Made by a program: the position numbers and the translations under genes. The notes beneath the pieces were generated by a model. It saw nothing but the letters and a program-made list of their open reading frames with translations, made no database searches and had not been told where the DNA came from. 64,000 nt of DNA, taken from contig JAJEKV010000048.1 in assembly GCA_021234155.1 (NCBI GenBank), positions 64,001 to 128,000 on the forward strand, written 5' to 3'. The DNA is from Isoetes taiwanensis (taxonomy: Eukaryota; Streptophyta; Lycopodiopsida; Isoetales; Isoetaceae). Below, one piece after another: positions 1-8,505 of this stretch; the first letter of the stretch is position 1, and every line of letters begins with the position of its first letter.

Positions 1-53
1 GGTTCCCTAGTCCTGCAAACTTAAGAAACAGTTATGGTTATCCGCTTATCCAC

Positions 54-157
54 GTACTTCCGCAGTACGATATACCCTTGTACCTCCGCGGTACTACTTG
101 ATTGTATCCTCCCGATACAGTATCTCCACGATACTAATCATCGTATCTCCACGATAC
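54..157. repeat. Array of five 15-nt perfect hairpins
   Basis: Five short palindromes lie at 54-68, 80-94, 104-118, 120-134 and 143-157. Each has a 5-bp stem and a 5-nt pyrimidine-rich loop: GTACT/AGTAC, GTACC/GGTAC, then GTATC/GATAC three times. The stems differ from one another but each stays perfectly paired. The array lies 3' of the minus-strand gag, in the internal part of that Ty3 element. The rest of 1-338 is AT-rich and shows nothing recognisable. Confidence 0.75.
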
Positions 158-338
158 CGATGTAAATTTTGTCAGGCCGATTGTTACAACTACAATTACC
201 ATTCTTCAAAATTTACATCTAATACACCATGCTTATATAATAATTTAATTTTCATTCCACACAAAAATCAACATACAAATCCATTCTTGCAAATCAAATC
301 TTGCAAATCTTACCCTAAGGTAAAAATTTTAACTATGT

Positions 339-1538
339 TTACCCCAGATTTCCCATTTGGAGCCATTTCCGCTCTTTGGCATTAGCCTTTGCTCGTTCCT
401 CATCTTGGAAGCTTACACCTTTCTTCCGCTCATCAGCAGCTTTAGAGGTCTCAGGTATATCCTCCAGTTTTGGACCCTCAATAGCATGCATTTGTACACC
501 CCTTTGAGGTTTAGGTGTCTCAACCTTTGTGATTCCCCCTTCTCCAAAGGGACAATCCCTTAGGTAATGTTTTCCTCCGCATCTGTAGCAACCTCCCTTT
601 GGCTCCTTAATTTCCTTCCGCTGTCTTCCTTGACTTCCCTCTTCTCGCTTCCTTTCGGAACCATTACCATTACCATTATTTCTCCTCTTCTTGAAGTTTT
701 TGGAAGATTCCTTACTTCCGTTTTTCTCTTTACTACTCTTTTTATCCTCTTGATCGTCTGAAGTGTCTTCATCCCAAAAATCAAATTTCCTAGATTTTGG
801 ATCAATTTTCCGTTCCACTGCAGATGCTAATTTTATGGCTTCATTCAAATCTTTAGGGTGAAATATTTCCATCTCTGCATAGATATCATCCCTGCATCCG
901 CTGACATATTTTCTCAGAAGCTCTTTCCCATCCAGATTCCTTATTAGTGCCGCTAAATGAGTGAATTTGGAAGTGTAAGACTGAATGCTCTCAGTTTCCC
1001 CCTGTTTCAGACGATCCCATTCCCTACGCAGCTCACTGTGATAGTTAGAAGGTAAATAATGTGCTTCAAATGCTGTTTTGAAACTTTCCCAATCACTGAT
1101 CTTGGGATCACATTCTCGTCTGCCTTGCCACCATGCTTGGGCTTGATCCTTTAAATAAGTATCCATGGCTTGCAGTCTTTCCACATCTGTTGCCTGCACA
1201 CGCTCAAAAAACTTTTCCCACTGGCTGACAAAACTGACAACCTTAACAGGCTTTGTCTTTCCCCCTTTGAAAGACGGCATGTTTGCTTTCTCTAACCACT
1301 TTCTCAGCTTAGGCGGCGGTGGAGGAGTTACTGGTGGAGGACCATTAGGCAAAGGAGGTTGCGAAGGCTGCAGATAAATGTCTGGAAGGAAGCGATACAG
1401 AATAGACAGCAATTCCACTTGCCTGTCATACTCTTGCTGACTGCTAGGCATAGGCAGTGCTAACTGAGATGCAATGTAGCTGGCATTGGACAAAGCTTGC
1501 TGATATTGTGCTTCAGTAACATTGAAGCGTTGGGCCAT
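339..1538 (-). CDS. gag: Ty3/gypsy Gag polyprotein (retrotransposon)
   Basis: This 399-residue intact ORF encodes a retrotransposon capsid/nucleocapsid protein. A proline-rich segment (about residues 58-78) precedes a Retrotrans_gag domain containing the typical sequence AQAWWQGRRECDPKISDWESF and the EWDRLKQGETESIQSYTSKF region. A Lys/Glu/Ser-rich linker follows, then a zinc knuckle, CYRCGGKHYLRDC (C-x2-C-x3-H-x4-C). The ATG lies 23 nt from the primer-binding site on the same strand, as expected for the first ORF after a 5' LTR. No protease or reverse transcriptase follows before the window edge. Ty3/gypsy is preferred over copia because of the gag domain type. Confidence 0.9.
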   Translation of the reverse strand: MAQRFNVTEAQYQQALSNASYIASQLALPMPSSQQEYDRQVELLSILYRFLPDIYLQPSQPPLPNGPPPVTPPPPPKLRKWLEKANMPSFKGGKTKPVKVVSFVSQWEKFFERVQATDVERLQAMDTYLKDQAQAWWQGRRECDPKISDWESFKTAFEAHYLPSNYHSELRREWDRLKQGETESIQSYTSKFTHLAALIRNLDGKELLRKYVSGCRDDIYAEMEIFHPKDLNEAIKLASAVERKIDPKSRKFDFWDEDTSDDQEDKKSSKEKNGSKESSKNFKKRRNNGNGNGSERKREEGSQGRQRKEIKEPKGGCYRCGGKHYLRDCPFGEGGITKVETPKPQRGVQMHAIEGPKLEDIPETSKAADERKKGVSFQDEERAKANAKERKWLQMGNLG

Positions 1539-1561
1539 TGATCAGGTATGAGGATTGGCTC

Positions 1562-1573
1562 GCTCTGATACCA
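1562..1573 (-). promoter_or_regulatory. Primer-binding site (initiator tRNA-Met)
   Basis: On the minus strand this reads TGGTATCAGAGC, the standard plant retrotransposon PBS complementary to the 3' end of initiator tRNA-Met. It sits two bases from the LTR edge and just upstream of gag, fixing the orientation of the element. Confidence 0.9.
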
Positions 1574-1575
1574 AT

Positions 1576-2360
1576 TGATATGGTTTAAGGAATCTTAAGA
1601 GGTAATCCAAGTTGTTCCACAGTTAGATAGATAAGAAGCAACAGAAATAGTTCTTAGAGTTTATTAACAACTTTGATTGATAACAAAAGTGCTTGGTTTC
1701 CACAACCAAGAATGGAACATCCAGTCTCCACCCAACCGGATCCAGAAAACTAAGGCAGTTCAAGGGGTTTAAGGCAAGAGGAAATGATCTATGCTTAATC
1801 TACTATAGCACAAGATCCTTCCTTTTACAACAGCTTATGACTATGATACGCTTAGACAAGAAGGCCTGTCAAGGAATAAGCCTGATCCAATCTTCTGCAG
1901 CATGAGAAAGGCCAGAACCTTAAGGATTAAATCCCAAACTGAATTTAGAGTTCCTGCAGGTTGAATTCAGTAGACAGCGGCCAGAAACTGGTTGATGGTG
2001 TCGGAATGGATGGCGTGGGTCTGCTCTGCCCGGAACTGCACCAGGGGCCCTCCCCGTTTATAATCCGACCTCCTCCTCTTGTTAAAAAGATATGCTCACC
2101 TTCTACTTTGGTATCCGCCCCTTCTGAAAGTACACCTGGTCGCCTCCTCGATTTAGCCTGCTTATAATATCCGCCAATTCGTCCCCCTTTTTCCCAATAA
2201 TAGTTGCATGATGATCTTCGTTACTTTTCTTGTTAAAATATCATCCCCTTTATAAAATATCTTCCTTGCTTAAAGGGTCTGTTTAAACTTGTAAACTATT
2301 AAAAATCGTTTGCCCCATTACCATGCCCCATTGCCTTCATTTTCTGGACCACTCCCCCTA
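1576..2360 (-). mobile_element. 5' LTR of the minus-strand Ty3/gypsy element
   Basis: The inner edge is set by the PBS: on the plus strand the LTR starts TGATATGG at 1576. The outer edge is approximate. It must lie before the LINE reading frame that begins near 2363, and several CA dinucleotides could be the end. The second LTR is outside the window, so the target duplication cannot be checked. No ORF within it is credible. Confidence 0.6.
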
Positions 2361-2362
2361 GC

Positions 2363-3166
2363 ATGTTCCATATCACTGCCATTAGTGCTAGTGCTTGGGA
2401 GAGCTTGGAGCGGGTGCAAAAGTCCTTTCTCACTTACAGCCTCGGAGTTAAAACAATGGTGCCCTATGCTATTCTTTTACAAGAGACAGGTTTTTGGCCT
2501 CTTCAACATTCTGCCATGAAGCGCCATCTCCACTATATCTGCAAGGTGCACCACATAGATGATGTTAGTTATCCTGTTCTTGCACTTGCCATGGCTTAAT
2601 CTCCTCAGCATTTGAAACGATGTTGGAAAGAGCATTGCACTACATGGTTTGCCCGTTGGGCTGTGCAACCAGAGCACTGCCTGATGCTTGCCAGTTCTGA
2701 TCCTGAGCTTTTACAACAATATCTCAATGGTCATTTTTCTCAAAAGATATGGGACGCAGTTACTTTGGCCCAAGTGAAAACTGGTCATTATCATGCACAC
2801 ATAAATCCCACATTGGCACCAGGGCCCCAAGCTTATTTGCTTGCTTCATTGTCCAGGAACAAGCTTGTAGCTATTGCATCAATTCGCACGGGGTCCCACA
2901 GGCTACGGATTGAGACAGATAGATGGGAGCGGCCGCAATTGCCGCGAGAAGCGAGACTATGTATCTGTTGCCAGTTACAGGTTATTGAAGATGAAAGCCA
3001 TACTCTTCTGAGTTGCCCTGCTTTTGAGATAGTCCGGAATCATTTTTTGACCTTAGCATTCCATTCCACGCTCCCACAACTTCTCAGAGCACCATCTGTG
3101 CATGACTTGGCATTATACATACTTGAGGTTCTAGATAAACGTCTGCAATTACTGAGCCCTCAGTAG
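2363..3166 (+). pseudogene. 5'-truncated LINE ORF2, C-terminal region
   Basis: Two ORFs (2363-2599 and 2612-3166), separated by a TAA at 2597-2599, encode the region after the reverse transcriptase of a non-LTR retrotransposon. The second contains the motif RTGSHRLRIETDRWERP followed by a Cys/His cluster, CICCQLQVIEDESHTLLSC, as found at the end of plant LINE ORF2 proteins. The endonuclease and RT catalytic parts are missing, consistent with 5' truncation or with interruption by the adjacent LTR element. The ORF2 end is followed by about 150 bp of 3' UTR and a simple-repeat tail. Confidence 0.8.
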
Positions 3167-3320
3167 TCATTATCTGCGCTTGTCTAGTATCATCATTACT
3201 GCAAAGGTTTTTCCCTTGAAAACCTTTCGAGGCAGGGGTTTTTTAATCCTAGTAGTAATGATTGTACTAGCCCATTGTATGGGTCCCATGACCTATTGGT
3301 CTCCATGGACGTTAAAAAAT

Positions 3321-3355
3321 CTATTCTATTCTATTCTATTCTATTCTATTCTATT
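3321..3355 (+). repeat. LINE 3' tail, (CTATT)n
   Basis: Seven tandem pentanucleotides end the LINE, preceded by TCTCCATGGACG. A matching LINE 3' end (TCTCCGTGGACG followed by the same repeat) occurs near 32110-32162, so this is a family-specific tail and not chance sequence. Confidence 0.8.
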
Positions 3356-3396
3356 TATTTGCTGCAAGAACATTATTAATGTTTGGCTTGTTTGCC

Positions 3397-3551
3397 ATGA
3401 CACACATGTCAGAGCTCAAGGTGGGGTCACAACCTTTGGAAGGTGTGTCTTCAGGGCAAAGGCCTAGCAAAGTAGCAGGTTCCATGTATGCAAACAACCC
3501 AATGTCTGTGGGGATAGTAACTGAATTTGTGAACTAGAATGAAGAAGCAGT
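3397..3551 (+). pseudogene. Host gene exon interrupted by the chromovirus (5' part)
   Basis: An open frame starting MTHMSELKVGSQPLEG runs into the retrotransposon target site. Across the insertion the frame continues in phase at 17181 (reading EEAVLRC over the junction) to a good splice donor, CAG|GT, at 17208/17209. One in-frame TAG lies just before the insertion, so the exon was damaged before or after the event. I do not recognise the protein. Confidence 0.4.
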
Positions 3552-5191
3552 TGTGACGTTCCAGGGGAATATACGCCATAAATACGTATATTCCTGGACC
3601 CGTCACTATACAAGTCTACCCTTGTAGCCTTGTATACCTTAGGAAGTGGCAATGGGTGCACATCTAAGTTAAATTCTTAACTTAGATAACCTTAGGATAA
3701 GGCCCATTTCCACTTGGCCTTATCCCATTGGGCAACCGCCACATGGCCCCACCCCATTGGTGCCACGTGGCATCCCATGTGGACCCTATCTTATATTAGC
3801 ACAAACCCTAACCCTAGACTTCTTTTCCTGGCCCTAGCACCCTGGGACTCATCTACGCACTCGAAACTCCATTTTGAGCATCGTTTGCTGTGGCATAGGC
3901 TAGTGCAGCAGCCCCCGGAGTGTGGATTCGATCTTGGAGCCCCTTGGAGCAAGTGCAGCTTCGACCAATTCGAAGACCATGGAGACGCCAGGGTTTGGAG
4001 GGAGTGCTTCTGGAGCAGGTATGTAGAGTAGTGCTTGGTAGATCATCTGAAAGTTAGTACTCCAGATTGGTTAGTATTTCGTATCTAGAGTAGAGCCATC
4101 CTAGAACCCTTATTCAACATCTTGAACCCTAATCAAGGAACCTTAACTGTAAGTTAGATATGTATGCTTAGGTTAAGATGTTCTTACTATGATTATCATG
4201 ATATGATGTTGGTTGATCATGTTTGCCGCTTGTATTGGGAAGGGGGTAGAGACCTAGTAGCCAGTATGTAGTATGCTCCTAGTTTTATCCCTTAGTTCCT
4301 ATTATATGCAGCCTGTGCATAAGCGCCCACCGGGCTATTGGGGCTATGACGTGACTCAGCACTACACAACGGGGCTAGAGGCAATACGGATGGGGGATCC
4401 CTGCTGAGCGTGGCTACTGGGGATCCCATAGCGGGCTAGGCTTATGGCCGGTCGCTTTGTGTGGGCCGGGCATGGGTCCGACACCTCCTGGGGCAATGGT
4501 GTCGCCCTGCCTTTCAGGAGTTGCAAGTGCCGGCTTGGCTCCTGTTTTGGGGGGTTAAGTCGGGTACGAATCGTGTGTCGCCACGATTCTCTAACCGCCC
4601 GTGGAACCTCTAGACCCCGGGAAGGGGAGATGCAATCTTTCCTGCCTCATCGGACCGGGGAGATGCAACGTGGAGTAGTCCCGATGGGTGATGCCATGGG
4701 ATTGCGTATCCGGAAGGCTAGAGTCATGCCAGAGCCCGATCTAGCTCATTCTGCAAAGTATGCACAGGAGGGGCGGATGGTGTGGTCAACCCTAGCCATT
4801 GTCTATAGCCAGCCCCGCCATTGTTATGACTTGGTCTGCTCTATCTTGAGGCCTAGCCGGTCAGTCATCCTCCTTATGAGTCGGATCCATGGGTAGGAGC
4901 TCTCATGTTTTATGGCATATGATTATCTTCCTTGTAGTTGTGGATATATGGATGGGCTACCCTTCGAGGTAGTATGATGTATTGTTATTGCTAGTTCTGA
5001 CGATGTTTATGCTTCCGCTGTGATAGGGGCCCATAGGGGAAGGGCACGCAAGACACCTTCGTGTCCCCTTCCCGCACTAGAGTCATCTCAGAGTGCGGGA
5101 AAGACGGAGGGCCCGTGCGGTCGAGGACCGGATGGGGGATTTCCTGCGGAGTGTACGGCCGGGCGCTGTATATTTAGCAGGGAGCGTCACA
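3552..5191 (+). mobile_element. 5' LTR of the chromovirus
   Basis: 1640 bp, from TGTGACGTTCC to GAGCGTCACA. It aligns along its whole length with 15555-17175, with mostly small indels and scattered substitutions. The ORF at 4444-4896 lies wholly inside the LTR and is repeated in the 3' LTR (16428-16880); it has no recognisable domain and is probably not a gene. Confidence 0.95.
3789..3816 (+). promoter_or_regulatory. Putative LTR core promoter with telo-box
   Basis: A TATA-like stretch (CTTATATTAGC) is followed within a few bases by AAACCCTAACCCTA, which contains the plant telo-box AAACCCTAA. The same arrangement is kept in the 3' LTR (telo-box at 15812-15825). Telo-boxes are known in promoters of plant ribosomal-protein and cell-cycle genes and bind TRB proteins. 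Promoter use here is inferred. Confidence 0.4.
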
Positions 5192-5192
5192 A

Positions 5193-5204
5193 TGGTATCA
5201 GAGC
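5193..5204 (+). promoter_or_regulatory. Primer-binding site (initiator tRNA-Met)
   Basis: TGGTATCAGAGC begins one base after the 5' LTR ends and matches the canonical tRNA-Met PBS of plant Ty3 elements. Confidence 0.95.
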
Positions 5205-5208
5205 GATG

Positions 5209-5786
5209 TTCTTGGTTGACCAAGAACTAGCACTGACCATGTCTCTGAAAGTAGTCTAACAGGCCTAATAGGGTGTGAAATGAAAAATTTCCACCATAGA
5301 ACCTCGAAAATAGGGGAAAACTTTTTCTCCTACGTAGTGGGTCCATAAGATTAGATAAGCTGTTAGATGAAGAAAAAGAATGAGTCAAATTAAGATTCTA
5401 GTAAATTTGAAGTGAAAATTATGCATCAGCATCAAATTTCACCTAATATGGGTCGAAGAATCATGCCAATGCCAATCTGAGATCTGGGTGAAAAATGGTG
5501 TAAATTCATAATTAACACTTCGAACCATTAGAAAAAAATTCAAAATTATAAGTATAATACGTATTAAGTATATATATTAATAATTAAGTGTATGCTAATA
5601 ATTAAGTATATGGGAGTAATTAATAAGGGGGGCTAATTATTAGACCTATTAATGGTAGGGGAATATTCCCTAGAGCATCTTCCTTTTTAAATATCTTCTT
5701 GCCACCTCATTTCCCCCCAAACCTTGCCTACCACCCTCTCTCTCTCTTGATCAGCCTTACGTCATCAGTTTCCCTATCCGTAAGAT
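5209..5786 (+). other. Untranslated leader of the chromovirus
   Basis: AT-rich leader of about 580 bp between PBS and the H3-like start. It contains short repeats of AATTAAGTATA-type sequence around 5560-5630. No ORF of note; packaging or dimerisation signals would be expected here but none can be identified by eye. Confidence 0.5.
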
Positions 5787-6924
5787 ATGGCAAGGACCAA
5801 GCAAACCTATAGGAAGACTGGCCCAAGGAGCTCTCCTTCGATGGCAGCAGCAGCAGCAGCAGGTGGACATGGAAAGCAGATTCCCGAGCACCTCCGGCCG
5901 AAGGAAGGCGAGGAGTTGTCTTCTTCAACAGATGAGACCTTCCATGCATCGCAGAAGGAGCCGCAGAGCAGCTTGTCGTCGGTCGAGACCCAGCAGACGG
6001 ACGAGACTATTCACGTTGGCACTCTCTCGCGGTGAGGGAGACCAGAGGAGACCCACCACAGCCAGCAAGAAGCCAGCACTCCAGCCAGCCAGCCAGCCAG
6101 CACCCAAAGCCAGACCAAGAAGCAGCCCCTTCTTCAAGCAAAAAGAAGAAGGGGAAGGAGAAGGTGACGGAGTGGCCGGAGGAGACGGCAGCCATAAAGA
6201 AAAGGGAGAGGGAGCAAAAGGAGAAGGAGAGGAGGAAGAAGGCGAGGAGGGACAAGCCACGGGGAACCGTGACTATCGAAGAACCTCGCCAACGCGAGGA
6301 GGAGGAGAGCCAGGAGGGGGAAGAGGAAGTGGAAGAGGAGGAGAATGAAGAGCACGAGCAGGATGTTGGGGAACCTTCAGACCCCAACGCACGCCCACCC
6401 TACCCTAAGTACCTAAGGTAGTGAAGAAGTAGAAGGTGGATGAGCGCGAATTCACGCTCCGACAGGATCGGGAATTCAAGCGCATGATGAAGGTGTACCA
6501 AGAGTACCTTAATCGCTGGACGAGGTATAATGATTGGTACTGCAAGCAGAACGTGGAGAAGTTCGTGAAGGGAGGCAAGCCGAAGAACCAACCGAAGCCG
6601 CCGCCATCCAGGCCGGAGAAGCCGAAGAAGACCCACCACGGGCCTAACTCCCGGCACGCTCGGGTGTTTAGGCACTTTCAACAGTGTACTAATCTCCTAA
6701 TAAGGAAGGCACCATTCGAACGCCTTCTTCGTGAAGTAATGCAGGAGTTCTGGACTGATTACAGGGTTACACCCCTAACCACCCGGGCCCTGCAAGAAGC
6801 AGCAGAGGCGGAGCTGATTCAGCTCTTTGAAGAAGGAAACCTTTGCGCCATCCACGCCAAGCGGGTAATCGTTATGCCCAAGGACCTGCATTTGGCATGG
6901 AGGATCCGCAAAGAGAGGCCCTAA
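5787..6924 (+). pseudogene. Histone H3-like protein encoded by the retrotransposon
   Basis: The ATG at 5787 opens with ARTKQTYRKTG, matching the H3 tail at A1-T6 and R8-K9 (H3 reads ARTKQTARKSTG); position 7 is Tyr. An Ala/Gly stretch and a long Lys/Arg/Glu-rich linker follow, then PPYPK and a helical segment ([20 protein letters not shown]). The last 90 codons (6652-6921) align without gaps to H3 from R49 to the C-terminus: [23 protein letters not shown] and MPKD are present, ending IRKERP before TAA. Loop 1 has canonical H3 length, unlike CENH3. Substitutions include K56Q, K79W, T118I and R128W. The frame changes near 6033 and near 6418, and a TAG lies at 6430-6432, so it is marked as broken; splicing or frameshifting is an untested alternative. 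Its position upstream of gag suggests an acquired gene. Confidence 0.9.
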
Positions 6925-7138
6925 GGCCTCAAGTTTTGTAATTAGCCTAAAATTAAAGTTTTTCAGTGTAATTAACCTTTCTTCATATATATAAGTTTCT
7001 CTCTTCTCTGTAAATTGATTGTATTGTGGTATGAAAGTGTAACTAAGTAAGTTACATGTAGTAGAATTTTTTTGAATAATGCTTAAAATGCTTGTAATAG
7101 ATTAAATGCCATAGGTCTCAGCACAAACAAATCAATTT

Positions 7139-7741
7139 TGCCTCAAAAATCGGCGAAACCGGGTCGATCCGCGCAAAACGCGTCTGCGTTCGCGACGCAG
7201 GGCCAATTTGCGCGAATCAACTCGGGTACCAGGATTTGGGACAAAAATGATCGAAAATTTGTGCTAAAAGATAGTAAATTGCTTAGAATTTGCCTAGGAA
7301 CCCAGTTTAGGAGTCAATTTCAGCAAAGAACCATCTAAGAATGCCAACTTCTGGCCAAACCGGGTCGATCCGCGCAAAACGCGTCTGCGTTCGCGACGCA
7401 AGGCCTATTTGCGCGAATCAACCCGATTAGCCCAAATTGACACTTTTAGATGTCCATTTTGCTTGACATAAGTTGCTAGCTAGATTAGAATTGATCCAAT
7501 TAGGCATATTAGCATTTTACAACCCCTAGAAATGCCTAATCCTCTCCCAAATCGGCCAAACCGGAATGATCCGCGCAAAATCGCCTTGCGTTCGCAACAC
7601 AGAGCCTATTTGCGCGAATCGACCCGGGTTGCCCCATTTTGGCCAGGATTGACCAAATTTGACCCAACAAACTGCCATGTAGTGTTTTTTGCTTTGTTTT
7701 GCTTAGATTTGCACTTCATGGTAGCTCATTTGGAGATCCAT
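7139..7741 (+). repeat. Three 201-bp tandem repeats, each with a conserved hairpin
   Basis: Hairpins occur at 7170-7214, 7371-7415 and 7572-7616, spaced exactly 201 bp. Each has an outer stem CGCGCAAA/TTTGCGCG. The first two also have an inner stem (CTGCGT/ACGCAG in copy 1) around a TCGCG loop. Sequence between hairpins has diverged far more than the hairpins, which suggests the structure or the motif is selected. They begin about 215 bp after the H3-like stop codon. The third copy overlaps the start of a downstream ORF. Confidence 0.85.
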
Positions 7742-8311
7742 AGCCGTAGAACAAAAGTCTGTTCCATCAAGAACCCTTGTGCACAGAACCCGAGGCAGAC
7801 CATAGTCTATAAAAGGGGCCTCATTTGCCATTTCCCCTTCATCAAAACTGCTCTTGTCATCTTAGGCAATTTCCTAAGCTCTCATCAATCTTTTCAAGCC
7901 ATTTTCTACACTTACCTCTGCTCAATAGCGCCCAGTAGCTTTGTTAGATAGTATGATGCTGCCAACCACATCCGTGATTTCCCTGCTGAGCAAGCCTTCC
8001 ATGTATTTGACCATCTCTTTGATCTCCATGCAACATTGACCAGAACTCCCTTCTACACTGACATCATTTGCCAATATGATCAGCAGATCCTACCCTGGGA
8101 AGTTAGCTTGCCGCCTAGGGGAGGGAAATGGGTATCCCTAGATTCGCTTAGCCAAGCCTTAGGGGGAGGAGCCAAGGGCAAGAACAAGTTGTGGGATAGG
8201 ACTAGAACCATGCCCGACTACATGACTTGCAAGCACAATAGGCATAGGTATCTCTCAGCCCATGCAGCCCTAAGGGGGGTTCACATAGTTTTGGGCGTAC
8301 AAACCATGTGA
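7532..8311 (+). CDS. Unrecognised ORF, interrupted by one TAG
   Basis: One frame stays open from 7532 to a TGA at 8309-8311 except for a single TAG at 7949-7951. The part after the TAG looks more protein-like (residues such as DAANHIRDFPAEQAFHVFDH and ILPWEVSLPPRGGKW) than the part before it, which overlaps the 201-bp repeats. The true start is therefore uncertain and may lie near 7952 or be supplied by splicing. I recognise no domain. It sits between the H3-like region and the next unknown ORF, inside the chromovirus. Confidence 0.35.
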
Positions 8312-8505
8312 GTGACCCAAAAGGGTTTGTTTTTCCCTTAAACCATATATATACTCATACCTAAGGGTAGCGTTTTGAGGTTTTTAGGGCGATTTTGGTA
8401 CTGTATGTGGCTGGAAAGGGGGTTTCTGAAAAAAAATTCAAATGCATATACAAGGGGGTTTTTGCCGACCCCTTGCACGCAGGTGGCATACCCCCTATAC
8501 AATAG
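8312..8505 (+). other. Spacer between the two unknown chromovirus ORFs
   Basis: Contains GTGAGT at 8308-8313 and CAG dinucleotide contexts near 8482, which could act as splice sites, but joining them does not keep both flanking ORFs in phase. A short GC-rich palindromic stretch (GGTGCACCCCCCGGGTGCA-like) lies near 8503-8521. Confidence 0.3.

Noticed and set aside
54-157. CRISPR-like spacing of palindromic repeats
   Set aside because: The repeats are 15 bp, spacers are 2-11 bp and variable, and the context is a plant retrotransposon.
4444-4896. 150-codon ORF in the LTR (repeated at 16428-16880)
   Set aside because: It lies wholly inside LTR sequence, has no domain, and is conserved only because the LTRs are copies of each other.
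5925-6387. Long minus-strand ORFs opposite the H3 linker
   Set aside because: They are shadows of the Lys/Glu-rich coding strand, giving Ser/Leu-rich low-complexity translations.
6652-6924. CENH3 (centromeric H3) identity for the histone fold
   Set aside because: Loop 1 has canonical H3 length and the MPKD motif and ERP end are H3-like; only the QEAAEA segment recalls CENH3, and the N-terminal tail is of H3 type.
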